Source: Letharia columbiana
Taxonomy: Eukaryota > Ascomycota > Lecanoromycetes > Lecanorales > Parmeliaceae
Length of the DNA stretch: 64,000 nucleotides
Direction of reading: 5' to 3'
NCBI RefSeq assembly: GCF_014066305.1
Contig: NW_023501064.1
Location: 62,001-126,000, forward strand
Part shown: positions 9,235 to 19,945 of the stretch, in pieces
How the letters are laid out: every line of letters begins with the position of its first letter
How positions within the stretch are numbered: the first letter of the stretch is position 1
Notes under the pieces: generated by a model
Told to the model about the DNA's origin: nothing
What the model saw: only the letters and a program-made list of their open reading frames with translations
Database searches by the model: none
Position numbers and translations under genes: made by a program

Positions 9235-12117
9235 ATGACCGATCCTTCTCCCAACACGCACACTGCGACCTCCGTCCAGACAACTGCTGGGTCTGCGCCT
9301 TCAACCTCTGCGCATCTACAAGATTCTGCACATGCGCCTGGTGATGAGGTTGAAGACTACATTATAAAGTGCATCTGCGGCTTTCGAGAGGATGATGGGA
9401 ACACCGTGTACTGTGACCTGTGTGACACTTGGCAGCATACTGAATGTTACTATTACGATAAGCACGGTAATGTGCCCACAAAAGAGGAACTCGAAGTCAT
9501 CGATCACTTTTGCGCAGAATGCCAACCGAGATCGCTCAATGCAAAAGGTGCCATCGAGCGACAGCGGATCCGGCGAAAAGAACTCGACCCAGGCGATCGA
9601 AAAGTCAAGAAAAACGCAGCAAAGAGCCACAAGAAGAAGATTAGAGGGCCGGAATCCAATGGGCTCCTTATCAATGGATGGGATCATAACGACCAAGACT
9701 TTTTCGACGACAACACGAACCAGAGTCCGCGCGATCCACACCTGCCTGCCAAAAGGCCCAAGACCAACCATCGGCCTTCGCATTCCATGCAGCTCCCGGT
9801 CCTGTCGCAAAACCCCAATTCACATCTTCACAAGCGGTCCGGGTCGACCGTCCACAGTCCGTCCAAGGTCCACGGCAAACACTCGCCGACCGATTACGCA
9901 AGGGAACCGTATAGTGACGAATTCCTGAGCCTTTACGACAATGATCCTGGGGATACACCGATGCAAACAAATCTTCTCAATGACATCAGCATCACGCGAG
10001 ACTTGTCCCATTGGTCTCGCGATGTTGAGCTACTTAGGGAAGCGACAAATGGATTAACGCCTCAAGATGTCTTCATTCGCTGCGAGCAGCCACTGGACTC
10101 GATACCTCTACCTGATCTTAATAAGGAATACAGGGAGGAAGAGAGCGCAGTAGCTGGTGGCCGACGGCCCCGATGGACTTATCTCACCATAGATTCCTTC
10201 CAGCCAAAAGACTCCATAGTTGGTGAACTCCGCGGCAAGATTGGCCATATGCAGCATTACATCCAAGATCCAAACAATCGATGGGAATACCTACGTCATC
10301 CCGCTCCATTCGTCTTCTTTCATCCAAGACTTCCCATCTATATAGACACGCGCTCCGAGGGCACTATCTGTCGCTATCTACGGAGAAGTTGTGATCCTAA
10401 CTTGAGTATGAGGACATTCTTGGAGAACGGTTGTGACTACCACTTCTGCTTTGTCGCCAAGAAAGATCTAGATGCTGGGACGGAATTGACTATAGGATGG
10501 GTCTTGGACGAGCATATTCGAAGCTTCTTCCATCACCGCAATCAAGACGAAGTGAAGATGGAAGGCGACGTTAACGCTGAAGAGGACTATGTTACCGATT
10601 GGACGGCCAAAGTATTGGGGGAGTTTGGTGGCTGTGCATGCGATTCCTCCAAGTGTGCTTTCGACCGCTACGACCAGCGGAGTACAAGCATCGCGAAAGG
10701 AAGGGACGGACATAACCATAAGCAACTGCAAGGAAATAACGGTTATGGAGCGAATAGCAGAGCCAGTAGCGAGCAGGACGACGGACGATCCTCATCTGGG
10801 TCTCATTCTCCAAGTCAGGACATGACACCCACCCGCAACGCCTCCGGCGACATAGGTTTTGGTGTAGAGATTTCCGATCGGGAAAAAAGGAAGATTGCTG
10901 CACTAGAGAAAAACTTTGAGCAGCTTGAGAACGATAAGCATCAGCCCGCTCACAAGAAGAAAAAAAGGAACAGTGGCGGGTCAAATGTTAATACACCCTC
11001 TGCTGGCGCATCTGTAAGCACCCGTTTCAACGCTGCAGTACTGTCATCTGCTGAAAAATCGGAACAGAAGCAGCTCGGTCACATCGCTACATCCTTTTCT
11101 CATCCAAATACTCCTAGCTTGTCCACGAAACCTCAGTACGCAGATGCAAGTACTCCGCGCAGGAAATCCGGATCTCCAACAACCAAATCCTCCAATGCAC
11201 ATGCCAGGCCAAGAACTGGTGCTGCTACCCATGTCAAGAAGCGATCATCTCAGCCCAACACACCCTCGATACTGTCTCCACTCATTCGCCCGAACTATGT
11301 CAGCACTGCCATGCAGACTGATCGCGATGATGAAGATGACTGGTACAAGCCGCTGGGCGCTCCTTTCATCGCAAAGAAACCCTACATGTCTTTGACGAAG
11401 CGCCTTCTGCTCCGCTCTCAGAGAGATCGGGGAAAGCTCGAAGAGCGTCGGAGGGCCTCAACAAATGATCCAACTCGCATAGAGGCGAACGGGGACTGCG
11501 GAGAACTCGTTCCTCCGCAGTTACATGAGGATACCGAGATGCAAGACGCAGGTTCTGGACAGCTATCTTTGTCGGTGCATGCGTCCACGGACTCTTTATT
11601 GTACACCCCTTCAAACACTGCAGAGCTCAAGCCTCCTCCGCCTTGGCCTTCGAATGGGTTGCAGGCAGCAGCCGAGCAGTCTCGGCCTATCAATGGTTTT
11701 CGTACAATTGACCTCCGAGTGCAGCTGCCCTCAAAGCCATCCGTGCCCACAGACTCTGCCTCAAATACTCCTCTCGTTGAAACTCCTACCTCTGCTGCAC
11801 CCCAGTCGCCATTTGTTCAAAACTCGGTATCTTACCCTTCACTTTTTTCTAGTCCTTCCTCCAACCTCGTGCAGCCAAGTCCGATCAAGAAGAAGGTCAG
11901 TCTGGGCGAGTACTTGACTCGACGGAAGGGATCCCAACCCGCAACAGAGATGCCAGCAAGCAGCAGCCCGACCATGCAGCACGGGACGCTCAAGCACCTG
12001 GGAAGCATGACTGGCGAGCCAAAAGATGGTGCAATGCACGGCAGCGCTATTGTGGAAACGCCGAAGGAGGAACATGATCCGTTGGCGGCAGAAGAGAGCA
12101 AAGATCTAAGTCTTTGA
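9235..12117 (+). CDS. set3: PHD finger and SET domain protein, SET3-like
   Basis: A single uninterrupted 960-codon frame. A PHD finger lies at residues 43-98 with the full C4-H-C3 set (CIC, CDLC, WQHTEC, FCAEC). A SET domain follows at about 313-432. The rest is Ser/Pro-rich and disordered with basic patches such as KKKKR. Domain order and size match yeast Set3 and its animal relatives UpSET/MLL5, scaffold subunits of a histone deacetylase complex (Set3C) that binds methylated H3K4. The usual SET catalytic motifs look lost: the NHSCxPN position reads RRSCDPN, and the ELTFDY position reads ELTIGW. A non-catalytic reader/scaffold role is therefore likely, as known for Set3. The ATG at 9235 (AGTATGACC) is the first in frame. 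Confidence 0.92.
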   Translation: MTDPSPNTHTATSVQTTAGSAPSTSAHLQDSAHAPGDEVEDYIIKCICGFREDDGNTVYCDLCDTWQHTECYYYDKHGNVPTKEELEVIDHFCAECQPRSLNAKGAIERQRIRRKELDPGDRKVKKNAAKSHKKKIRGPESNGLLINGWDHNDQDFFDDNTNQSPRDPHLPAKRPKTNHRPSHSMQLPVLSQNPNSHLHKRSGSTVHSPSKVHGKHSPTDYAREPYSDEFLSLYDNDPGDTPMQTNLLNDISITRDLSHWSRDVELLREATNGLTPQDVFIRCEQPLDSIPLPDLNKEYREEESAVAGGRRPRWTYLTIDSFQPKDSIVGELRGKIGHMQHYIQDPNNRWEYLRHPAPFVFFHPRLPIYIDTRSEGTICRYLRRSCDPNLSMRTFLENGCDYHFCFVAKKDLDAGTELTIGWVLDEHIRSFFHHRNQDEVKMEGDVNAEEDYVTDWTAKVLGEFGGCACDSSKCAFDRYDQRSTSIAKGRDGHNHKQLQGNNGYGANSRASSEQDDGRSSSGSHSPSQDMTPTRNASGDIGFGVEISDREKRKIAALEKNFEQLENDKHQPAHKKKKRNSGGSNVNTPSAGASVSTRFNAAVLSSAEKSEQKQLGHIATSFSHPNTPSLSTKPQYADASTPRRKSGSPTTKSSNAHARPRTGAATHVKKRSSQPNTPSILSPLIRPNYVSTAMQTDRDDEDDWYKPLGAPFIAKKPYMSLTKRLLLRSQRDRGKLEERRRASTNDPTRIEANGDCGELVPPQLHEDTEMQDAGSGQLSLSVHASTDSLLYTPSNTAELKPPPPWPSNGLQAAAEQSRPINGFRTIDLRVQLPSKPSVPTDSASNTPLVETPTSAAPQSPFVQNSVSYPSLFSSPSSNLVQPSPIKKKVSLGEYLTRRKGSQPATEMPASSSPTMQHGTLKHLGSMTGEPKDGAMHGSAIVETPKEEHDPLAAEESKDLSL

Positions 12118-12533
12118 CAAAAGCTACAAGTGGCCTCGTTTCCTTTTACGACCTTACGAGCGAGCGAGGCGTTCCATCGTTCCTTGGGAATGTACGATGT
12201 TGATGTGGTATTTTTGTATCATCGGAAGCCGTTGCACGACAGCAAGAGCGCGGTCTTTCAATGGACTATCAGGCGGCTCTTTTGGGCGCTAGCATGAGCA
12301 ATAACAAAAACCGTAAAATCATCAGTGAGCCCACATGCCATCACCAGTACTGTGATCCATCTTCCGCGCCCTTGGCATAGACTTAAATGAAGCTATGTGT
12401 AAGAAGGGGTAAGTGCACTCCACCCCCTAGTCCTATCTATGCTACATCATAATGAGATGTTCCAAGATCCTCATATCAGACTTGCATTTGATGCCAAAGA
12501 CACAATGCCCCACGCTCTATGCCTCTACAAGAT
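12118..12533. other. Convergent 3' intergenic region, no gene seen
   Basis: Between the SET3-like stop (plus) and the MTR10-like stop (minus). No ORF or RNA gene is supported; this is probably 3' UTR sequence of both genes. Confidence 0.55.
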
Positions 12534-15500
12534 CTACCCATTAAATCTGAATCTCGTAGCCTCGAGCCTGCCGAGACCCTCCCTAGGCGCCACGTTTCTT
12601 CTTCTGTAGGAATTGGTGAAATCTTGCAGAAGCACCCGCACCTTTCGCACCTCGCCCTGCTGCAGCTTCATGCCCACCGAACTCATCAAACGCTCGCCCT
12701 CCCCCGCCTTGACCGTTCCGGCGGGTAACATGCCAATGGTACCCTTCACCCAGATGGCGACTTGCTGCGGCATGATTTCGAAAAGCGCAAGCAGAACCCC
12801 ACTGGCGTCGGGAAAGCAGTCATGGGGGAATGAGAACATCATCCCCGTCAGAATTCTCTGCGTGAGCACCTCTCCTTCCTCAGCAATCATGCGCTTGACG
12901 CATTGTTGTATATCTGGAGAATTGATGACGCGCGCTGTGTTAGAGGTTTCATCAAAAGAGGAGGAATTGGGATGATCAGTGCCGTAGCTGAGGAAGTCGC
13001 GGAGGAAGTGGAGGGTCGCCGTTAGAGGAGCTTCTTGCTGGAGGGTGAGGGCACTGATGGCGGCGGAGAAAATGGGAGAGCAGATGGGAGCAGGTAGCAG
13101 AGCTCCGTGGTAGTAGATTAAGGCGTCGATGAGAAGGCGGAAGAAATCCTCGATGACATCGGGTAAGTCGCTAGGGGGCAGGTCGTTCATTATCCGTAGA
13201 AAAGCAAGAGCTTGCTGCTCGAAAAAGCTGTAGATTGCTTGTGATGTGGAGGCCTCCACGAATTCGGCACCGTTAGCAAATTCTCTAAGAACAGAATCCG
13301 TTGCCCATAGAAAACAACCCTGACGCGAATTTTCGAAGCCAGATGCTAGCTGTTGAGCCAGAGTAGGCAATAAAGGAAGAACAGCCGTGCGATACGAGAG
13401 AACCATGTACCGCCAGCATCGGCAGACGCGTTCGAGGATTGGTGTAGAGCTGGTGAAGTTTTCCGCAATTGCAGACATGACCGGTAAAATCTCTTGACAG
13501 TACTTCACCGCTGGGTTCTCCAGCGAAGGCGAGACATATGGCTGGATTTGTTGAATGAATATCGTAATGAGTTGCACATAATCTGTCGGAATCCTTGATT
13601 AGCACAGTTCACCGCACTTCGGTAGAGGTTGGTGGGATTACCTGCGACGGCTAATCTGGCTGCCTCATCTTCTGCGCCCTTAGCATCGTTGGCTCGAGAC
13701 ATCATCCTCTTGATGATGGGGTCACAATAGGCTTTGAACATAGGATAGATCTTGTCTAACGGCTGCGCCGAGACGACACAGGCTACTCCTTCAGTGATTT
13801 CTTCTTGACTTGCCGGCGGAAGCTCGTCAAGCACAGATTCATAGAAGTCATGGAGTTGAGTGACGTGGTCTGTGAGGAGCCTTCTGCAATCTGTGCCAAA
13901 AAAGCGAAAGGCAAGCGCAGCAGCTTTTACCACCTCATTCGATTGATGCTTGAACCCGGCAATGACAAAATTCAGCTGCGGTTGCAAGAATTCTGGATGT
14001 TGAGCTGTCCAGTCAGTATATCTCCCAAGAGCCATGATAGCTTGAAAGCGCAATTTTTCATGATTGGGAATTTGGACAATCAGCGGGATCACTTGGCGCA
14101 AAACAATGTTCTCCTCTGGCGATACCATCCGACCCATTGCTCGCATGCTGAATAAAGGTGCTTCGAGTTCCTGCCAGTGGGGGACCTTCGTGTTAGTAGC
14201 TTGTGCGCCATAGGTAGAGATCCATTGCTGTATTAAGCTGAAAGCTTTGCCTAAGCATTCCGTGACGGTAATAACATCGCAGCAATCTTTCAAGACATCT
14301 CCCATTTGATGTCGGAACTCTCGGAATTTTTCTTCCTGTTCTCGATCTCCATCAAAGAGATCTGTTTCGTCTGGGCCTCCTGGCTTTGGATACTCCAAAT
14401 GCTTGATCATGATATCCACCAGTCTCGCAAATACGTCAGCGAACTGATTCCGGGCCGGCTTGTACTTATCGAGCGTGATCATCTGCTTCAATTCGTACCA
14501 GAATAGAAAGGTTGAAGCTATAGCGTCCCGATCAGTGTCTCTGGCACAGCACTCCAGGATAGCTTCGACGAGTCCTCTGAACTCATTTGGCAGCCGAGCA
14601 ATCATGACGACCCAGTGTTCGCCGGCTTCAGCAAACATTCTTGTGAGACCCTTGAAGGTGTCTTCGTCGTCTGACTCTGCGGCTTCCCCTATCCGTGGCC
14701 TCAAGGACATTAAACGTGGATATATGAGCTGGATGATCTCGATGGACTCATCTACCTCGCGCGTATCCCTGAGAATCGTGCACATGCAGTCCACCGCAGC
14801 CTCAAACGATGCTTCTACGGAGAGTGCATGTACAACAGCATCAAAAAGGGGGGAAGTCACAACATCAGCAGCCGGGATCTCTCGCAGCCATGACGAAATA
14901 CATTCCAGTAGATGCGGATTTGATGCAGCACTCGCTGGGCTATAATCAGTACTTGAAGATGCTAGCTCTCTGACCTGTAAACCTACTAGACGATTGCGAA
15001 TATTGGGTCAGAAGCCTGAGGACCTGAGTTGCGTTGTCTTCCAGCAATTCCTTCGTTCTGCACGTGAGGTCCTCTTCCTAAGAGCGATGTGATTCGTTAG
15101 ATACTGATAATTCTCGCACGCAGAGCCGACGCTGTTTGGCTGCAAGCTGGTGATGTCTCGGCCCCACATACTGTCAAGTTGATTTTTCGGCCCTCGGTGA
15201 CTTCTTCGGGAAGCACTCTGAGAAAATCCAGAACACAGTCGCCACCGCTGTTTCCCAAGGTTGACCCTACAACTTGCAGGACATCCTTCCACTCTATCAT
15301 CTGTATGGCTAGATTGACTAGACACACACATAGCTGCGTTCGTATGGGCCTTGGTCCATCACGAAAGGTAGTCAGGAAGTTGAGAATCGAGTCTCGCAGA
15401 GCTGGAAGAGATTGTCGGGGAAGCTGATCTAAGTCATACGTAATCTGTGTGAATGGTCAGACGAGCACCTGCAGATTCCTCTGTGAATCGTTTACCTTTC

Positions 15501-15769
15501 CTTTCAATGTCGTCGCAGCAAACAGCTTTGCTTCTGCCGTGGCGTCCGTGGTAGATAAAATTGAATGTGTCGTTGACCAAGCTTCTGGCTACATTAACGT
15601 CAGTATGGTTCACTGAATGGAGCGAGGAAGGTTGTGTTCGACGTACAGACTTCTGGAACTTCTCGAGATACTCGTGCGCTTCTGATTTCTGAGAGCGTTC
15701 GGCGTTGCTTTGCATAGTAGACAGAGCTGCCAGTACCGGTGCAAAGCCTTCTGCTCCTGAAGCAGCCAT
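12534..15769 (-). CDS. mtr10: Karyopherin-beta MTR10 / transportin-SR type
   Basis: Six exons, 15647-15769, 15496-15588, 15172-15444, 14983-15077, 13642-14939 and 12534-13582, form a 977-codon frame (976 aa), the usual size of fungal Mtr10. Junctions are phase-consistent; the 43-nt intron at 14940-14982 (donor GTTTAC) is the least certain. The N-terminus (APVLAALSTMQSNAERSQKS, then AHEYLEKFQKS, then EAWSTTHSIL) is the conserved HEAT/importin-N start of the MTR10/TNPO3 family, followed by all-helical HEAT repeats. Mtr10 imports SR-type mRNA-binding proteins such as Npl3 and takes part in tRNA and mRNA trafficking. It is divergent from the SmE gene across 443 bp. Confidence 0.93.
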
Positions 15770-16212
15770 GTCTGCAGACCCTGTTGTTTTCGATGCTGTA
15801 TTTTCAGGGAGCAATATTCTCGGAGACGTCCACAGCTGAGTCACGCATGGGTATAGACGTAAACTGGAGAGAGGTCTGAGTGTGAATCGAGAAGGGGAAA
15901 TCGCGGTATGAGGAGAGTGAAGTAGTAAAAGAATCGTGATATTGTACAGGTAATGCTAGCGTTGAATTGTTCAATGCCGATTGCGGCGGATCAATGCTCG
16001 GCCCGCCTTCTTTGCGCAATCCCAAATCGCCTCGGTCCTACACTTGAAAAACAAGCACTGAGCTGAGCTGCATCTGGAAAGCACAGGATACAAGCATAAC
16101 ACCTTACTACCTTCGGACCCTCTGTGACTTTGATCACTACGAGAGAAGGATATCCCTTCCCATCTTTGAACACTCCGGCGTCTTGAGATCCTGAAGACTG
16201 CCAGAAAGCACA
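15770..16212. promoter_or_regulatory. Divergent promoter of MTR10 and SmE
   Basis: This 443-bp interval separates two head-to-head start codons (MTR10 minus at 15769, SmE plus at 16213), so it must hold both promoters. No specific element was identified beyond pyrimidine-biased stretches. The pairing of two RNA-metabolism genes may be incidental. Confidence 0.5.
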
Positions 16213-16614
16213 ATGACCGGCCGTGGAGGAGGTGGAGGAGGAGGAAGAGGAAAGGTCCTTTTACCTCCGATCAACTTCATATTCAAGCTCCTACAGCAGC
16301 GCTCGACTGTGTCAATATGGTTGTTTGAGCAGCTGGCTATCCGAATAGAGGGCAAGATTAGGGTATAATCTGCTATGAAGCTCGGGGCTAGAACAAGCTA
16401 AAAAAGATGGCACAGGGCTTCGATGAGTTCATGAATCTGGTGATAGACGATGCCGTGGAAGTCAAGCAAGCTACAAAGACAGAGGAGGAGAAGCGCAGGG
16501 AATTAGGTATAGATGCTTCCAGAAGATGGCTTTGTGAGCCTTCGCTAACACTCAATGTAAGGCCAGATACTTCTGAAAGGAGATAACGTGTCTCTAATCC
16601 AGGCCCTACAATAA
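16213..16614 (+). CDS. sme1: Small nuclear ribonucleoprotein E (SmE)
   Basis: Three exons, 16213-16362, 16416-16506 and 16562-16614, encode 97 residues. Exon 1 begins with an unusual glycine run (MTGRGGGGGGGRGKVLLPPI) and carries the Sm1 motif (NFIFKLLQQRSTVSIWLFEQ). Exon 2 continues with GFDEFMNLVIDDAVEV, and exon 3 closes with the Sm2 motif ILLKGDNVSLIQ. The order and length are diagnostic of SmE, one of seven proteins in the heteroheptameric ring on U1, U2, U4 and U5 snRNAs in the spliceosome. The polyglycine leader is longer than in the best-known orthologues. The stop lies 127 bp from the stop of the convergent FAU1 gene. Confidence 0.95.
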
Positions 16615-16741
16615 TTTTTTTGGTAATCAAGTGAACGGCGGAGAATTGGAGAATTCACATGTCCAAATAACTGCAAGGCTCCTTAGGAATTCCAAGAGAA
16701 AGCTTTTCGAATTGTCTCTCATATTTAGATTTGCTGGGGTT

Positions 16742-17609
16742 TTATTTACGAATGACCGAACCATCACCAACGACCAATGCGTCTAACCGCCAATCAGAAG
16801 CACCAGTAGGAATTTCGTCCGGCGACAGCTGCACATCAAGGGCGAGTCCGACTAGAAGAATATGAGTAAGTTTCAGAATGACCGGGTTCGAGGTTCAAAC
16901 CCCTTGGCACGCACCGAGGAAGGGCATCCTTGTTTCTTCTCCGAGCAGAGAAACCTTCAAATCATGGTAACGCTCCAGAAAAAAGTCATAGAAACCTTTG
17001 CCGTGCCCAAGTCTTCCTAAGCCTTTATCAAAAGCCACTCCAGGCATGACAATCAAGTCAAGTCTTCTTGATTCTGTGCTCCTGCTTCTCGAACTCGTCT
17101 CGCTCTTTGCGGAATCTTGTGAGACGGCGCCAGAAGATTTCCCTGACTCTTCCAAGATTCGACTTCTCTCGGCTATTGAATTCTTTGCTACGGAGGGAAT
17201 GCCCCAAGCATCAGGCTCCAATCCTTCGTAGTCGCTCTTCGACCACAGAGATACCATATCCATTGTAGAGCAGGACTTGGAACAATCCTGGACTTTGCTA
17301 TGGTAGATGTAGGGCACAAAGATCTGTTTGCCCTGTCGGAGAGCATCATTTATAATAGCTGTTGTGACCAATTCACCTTTTGGCATGGATAGATAAACGC
17401 CAATGCACTGGGCTTTCTTATATTCTGGTAATGAAAGCAAGATTTCCGTAGCAGCAGCAGCTGTTGGATCCAAAAATCAGCAAACCGGGCTATATGAGGA
17501 TTCCAACGTTCCACAGACATTGCTGTTTGAGAGATTCAGGAGACATGTGTGAGAGTCGCTGGCGCATCAGTGTTCGCAATTCCTTCTTCGCCGCTCGTAG
17601 TCCGGCCAT
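16742..17609 (-). CDS. fau1: 5-formyltetrahydrofolate cyclo-ligase
   Basis: Three exons, 17519-17609, 16915-17460 and 16742-16851, give 248 residues. Introns split a codon after base 1 in both cases (donors GTCTGT and GTGCGT). The N-terminus (AAKKELRTLMRQRLSHMS) and LPEYKKAQCIGVYLSMPKGE are typical of the MTHFS/Fau1 family. The substrate-site motif appears as VAFDKGLGRLGHGKGFYDFF, and the C-terminus ends in DALVVGDGSVIRK. The enzyme converts 5-formyl-THF to 5,10-methenyl-THF using ATP, feeding the one-carbon pool. A Ser/Glu-rich insertion of about 40 residues (EESGKSSGAVSQDSAKSETS) lies before the active-site motif, as in other filamentous fungi. Convergent with SmE; divergent from ROT1. Confidence 0.93.
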
Positions 17610-18049
17610 CTCCGGCGCGTATGCCAATGACAGATTGCAGTCATTAAGTATGAGCGTCCGTTGGTCTTGAGGGCAGTATTTCAGGCAGTCCAATGCATGT
17701 GCTCTGATTTGACGACCTCACACATATATACACAATATCCTCCACCATTCAAGTCTCACATAAAGTGCGAACGTTGGTAATTCCTATTGCTCTACTCTAT
17801 GTTTCTATTTTGACTCTTTGACATGCGGCTCACGCACTAGAGAATTAAGCTCCCGACTGGCCGATAACGCCCCTTCCCTCGTTCAGCCTTAGTCCTTACT
17901 GTACTTCACGTTATGTAAGGTACTTATGTACCGTAATGTATTATTCCACCAATTTTTCGACTTGCGCTCTAACTCTTGGACGTAAATCCAGCACCCTTTT
18001 TATGAGTCCACCTTAGAAAATCTACTTGCTTTCCAGCACCCCATACTTC
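17610..18049. promoter_or_regulatory. Divergent promoter of FAU1 and ROT1
   Basis: A 440-bp interval between head-to-head starts. No ORF is supported and no specific regulatory site is recognised, apart from short repeats of GTACTTATGTAC/GTAATGTA around 17910-17942. Confidence 0.45.
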
Positions 18050-19019
18050 ATGATCGTGTCGCTACGGTCATCACTGGCCGCGAGCGCGCTGCTTATATAC
18101 TCGATATCCGCGCAGACAGATCCACAATTAACGGGAACATGGACCACCAAATCGAGGAGCGTCATCACTGGACCAGTAAGTGTAATGCTTTTCTTCGCGA
18201 TGTTTACTACTCGCTCCGCTGTTTTATAAAAGAAGAGTCGCGCTGAGTGCATGAACTTGGCAAGACTGACAAAAGCAGGGATTCTACGACCCAGTGAACG
18301 AGAAAATCTTTGAGCCTGCTCTGACAGGCTTTTCATATTCCTTTACCGATGATGGCCATTACGAGGAGGCGTACTACAGAGCCATTTCAAATCGTGCGTC
18401 GTTGATCGCCCACCCCAGCTCAGTTGATGCAAGCTCTAACTACTCTCTAGCTGGCGACCCTTCGTGCCCGCAAGGCATCATACAATGGCAGCACGGCACA
18501 TATGCGAAAAATGCAAATGGCTCTCTCACCCTGACACCATTTGGAGTCGATGGTCGCCAATTGCTTTCAGATCCCTGCAACAATGCCAATGCCATATTCA
18601 CCCGCTACAATCAATTCGAACTCTTCAAGGTACAGTCAACAGTTTGGAGCCCTTGCTACCGGTTAACAAAGTCACTCACGCTATCATAGGACTACGAAGT
18701 TGTCGTAGATGGTTATAGTAAAGCTCAGCGCCTCAATCTTTTTGCATCCGATGGCTCCCCTCTCAACCCCATGTATCTCGCCTACAATCCACCGGAAATG
18801 CTACCGACTCAGACCTTGAACCCCACGGCTAGTGCTTCCGGCGCTGGAGCTACATCCACAGGGAAAGCAAAGCGGACTCTCGAAGATATGGATAGTTTCG
18901 TCGAGCCTTTGAACAAGAGCGTTCTGAGGAAACGGAGAGAGCCTGTCAATGCTGATAAATGGTGGTGGATGGGTGTAGGTATGACGGCTTTGGGGGGCAT
19001 AGGATACTATTGTTTTTGA
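18050..19019 (+). CDS. rot1: ER chaperone-like membrane protein ROT1
   Basis: Four exons, 18050-18175, 18279-18393, 18451-18629 and 18690-19019, give 249 residues. The N-terminal signal sequence (MIVSLRSSLAASALLIYSIS) is followed by the Rot1 luminal core: LTGTWTTKSRSVITGPGFYD, FSYSFTDDGHYEEAYYRA, SCPQGIIQWQHGTY, and YNQFELFKDYEVVVDGYSKA. A C-terminal membrane anchor (WWWMGVGMTALGGIGYYCF) ends the protein. Rot1 is an essential ER membrane protein in yeast that aids folding and glycosylation of cell-wall biosynthesis proteins such as Kre6, and supports beta-1,6-glucan synthesis. All introns carry good splice signals (the second uses GTGCGT with branch TCTAAC). The identification is firm. Confidence 0.93.
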
Positions 19020-19307
19020 TAGGCGTGGATTGGGTCACGCAATACCATTATATGAGCGATATGCGGTGCATCTGGATTTCTGGTGCCTGCATGCCTAGAT
19101 ATTACATAGCATTGAACTAGACCTTTTTTGAAAACTTTCTTTGGTCGCCCGCCTCTTCAAATTCGACTTCAGATTGTCTCCCAAATATAATTGTTTCGAT
19201 CAATCAAGGGCATTGACCACAGTCACCCCGCCTAGGATACACTTCCTGCTACTAGTATAATCCATCCTTTCTTGCCGGCCGAGACGATGAATTGATACGA
19301 CTTCGCG

Positions 19308-19574
19308 ATGTCACTCTGGCAGTACGTCCCCATTCGAAGTTCCCTATTCCATTCCTCGAATCAACGGTCCCGCAGCTTCTGCTGAGAAGCCCACAGATCC
19401 TTTCGCAATCTCCAGCCGCGAACACGCGTCTACTTTGGCCTCGGGACCATGGCTTGGGCGGGGCTTGGACTTCTATTGTCAGACAAAGCGGAAAAGTTCT
19501 TTGAACTCAAGCCTACAGAGAAGGACAAGGAAGGCCTGAAAGATTTGCTACCGAGAGTGAGGAGGGTGGACTGA
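19308..19574 (+). CDS. Conserved-looking 63-residue protein with one membrane segment
   Basis: Two exons, a 14-nt first exon at 19308-19321 and 19397-19574, are joined across a 75-nt intron with a strong donor (GTACGT) and CCACAG acceptor. The product begins MSLWQSFRNLQPRTRVYFGL, has a short hydrophobic segment (TMAWAGLGLLLS), and ends in a charged helix (EKFFELKPTEKDKEGLKDLL). Small proteins of this layout are, to my knowledge, widespread in filamentous ascomycetes; a mitochondrial inner-membrane location is a guess from the short basic N-terminus. It is easily missed because exon 1 encodes fewer than five residues. Function unknown. Confidence 0.65.
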
Positions 19575-19945
19575 TCACTGGAGAACGCGAAATGTCGAGA
19601 TTGCGATGTCAAGCAAGCTGAGTAAGAGGCTTTCATGCAGGAAACAGGAACATGCCGACAGGGTTCCAAATGGGCCGCCTGTGGTAGCCATAGCACGGAG
19701 GGCTAGGAGCCATGTAAGATACCGTTGTTGTGAGCTAGGCGGTATAGTGGAAGCACGATTGAATAAATGTCATATACTTCCGTAGAATCTACCTATGGCT
19801 ACCACTATGCTATAGCTTTATGCTCATTTTATCATCACAATGCTTGCTAAGGAAGATAAGGGACTTAGCAATCCCACCAAACCCCACCGCTGATGACTGC
19901 AAGCCCAAGGTGCAGTAAAGAAAAGGGGAGAGGACAACAGTATTC
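19575..19945. other. Convergent 3' intergenic region, no gene seen
   Basis: Between the 63-residue protein gene (plus) and the acyl-CoA synthetase stop (minus). No supported ORF or RNA gene; presumably the two 3' UTRs. Confidence 0.5.

Noticed and set aside
16881..16915. Possible tRNA T-arm (GGTTCGAGGTTCAAACCCC) near the end of FAU1
   Set aside because: It lies within the second FAU1 intron and adjacent exon; no matching D-arm, anticodon arm or acceptor stem could be assembled around it.
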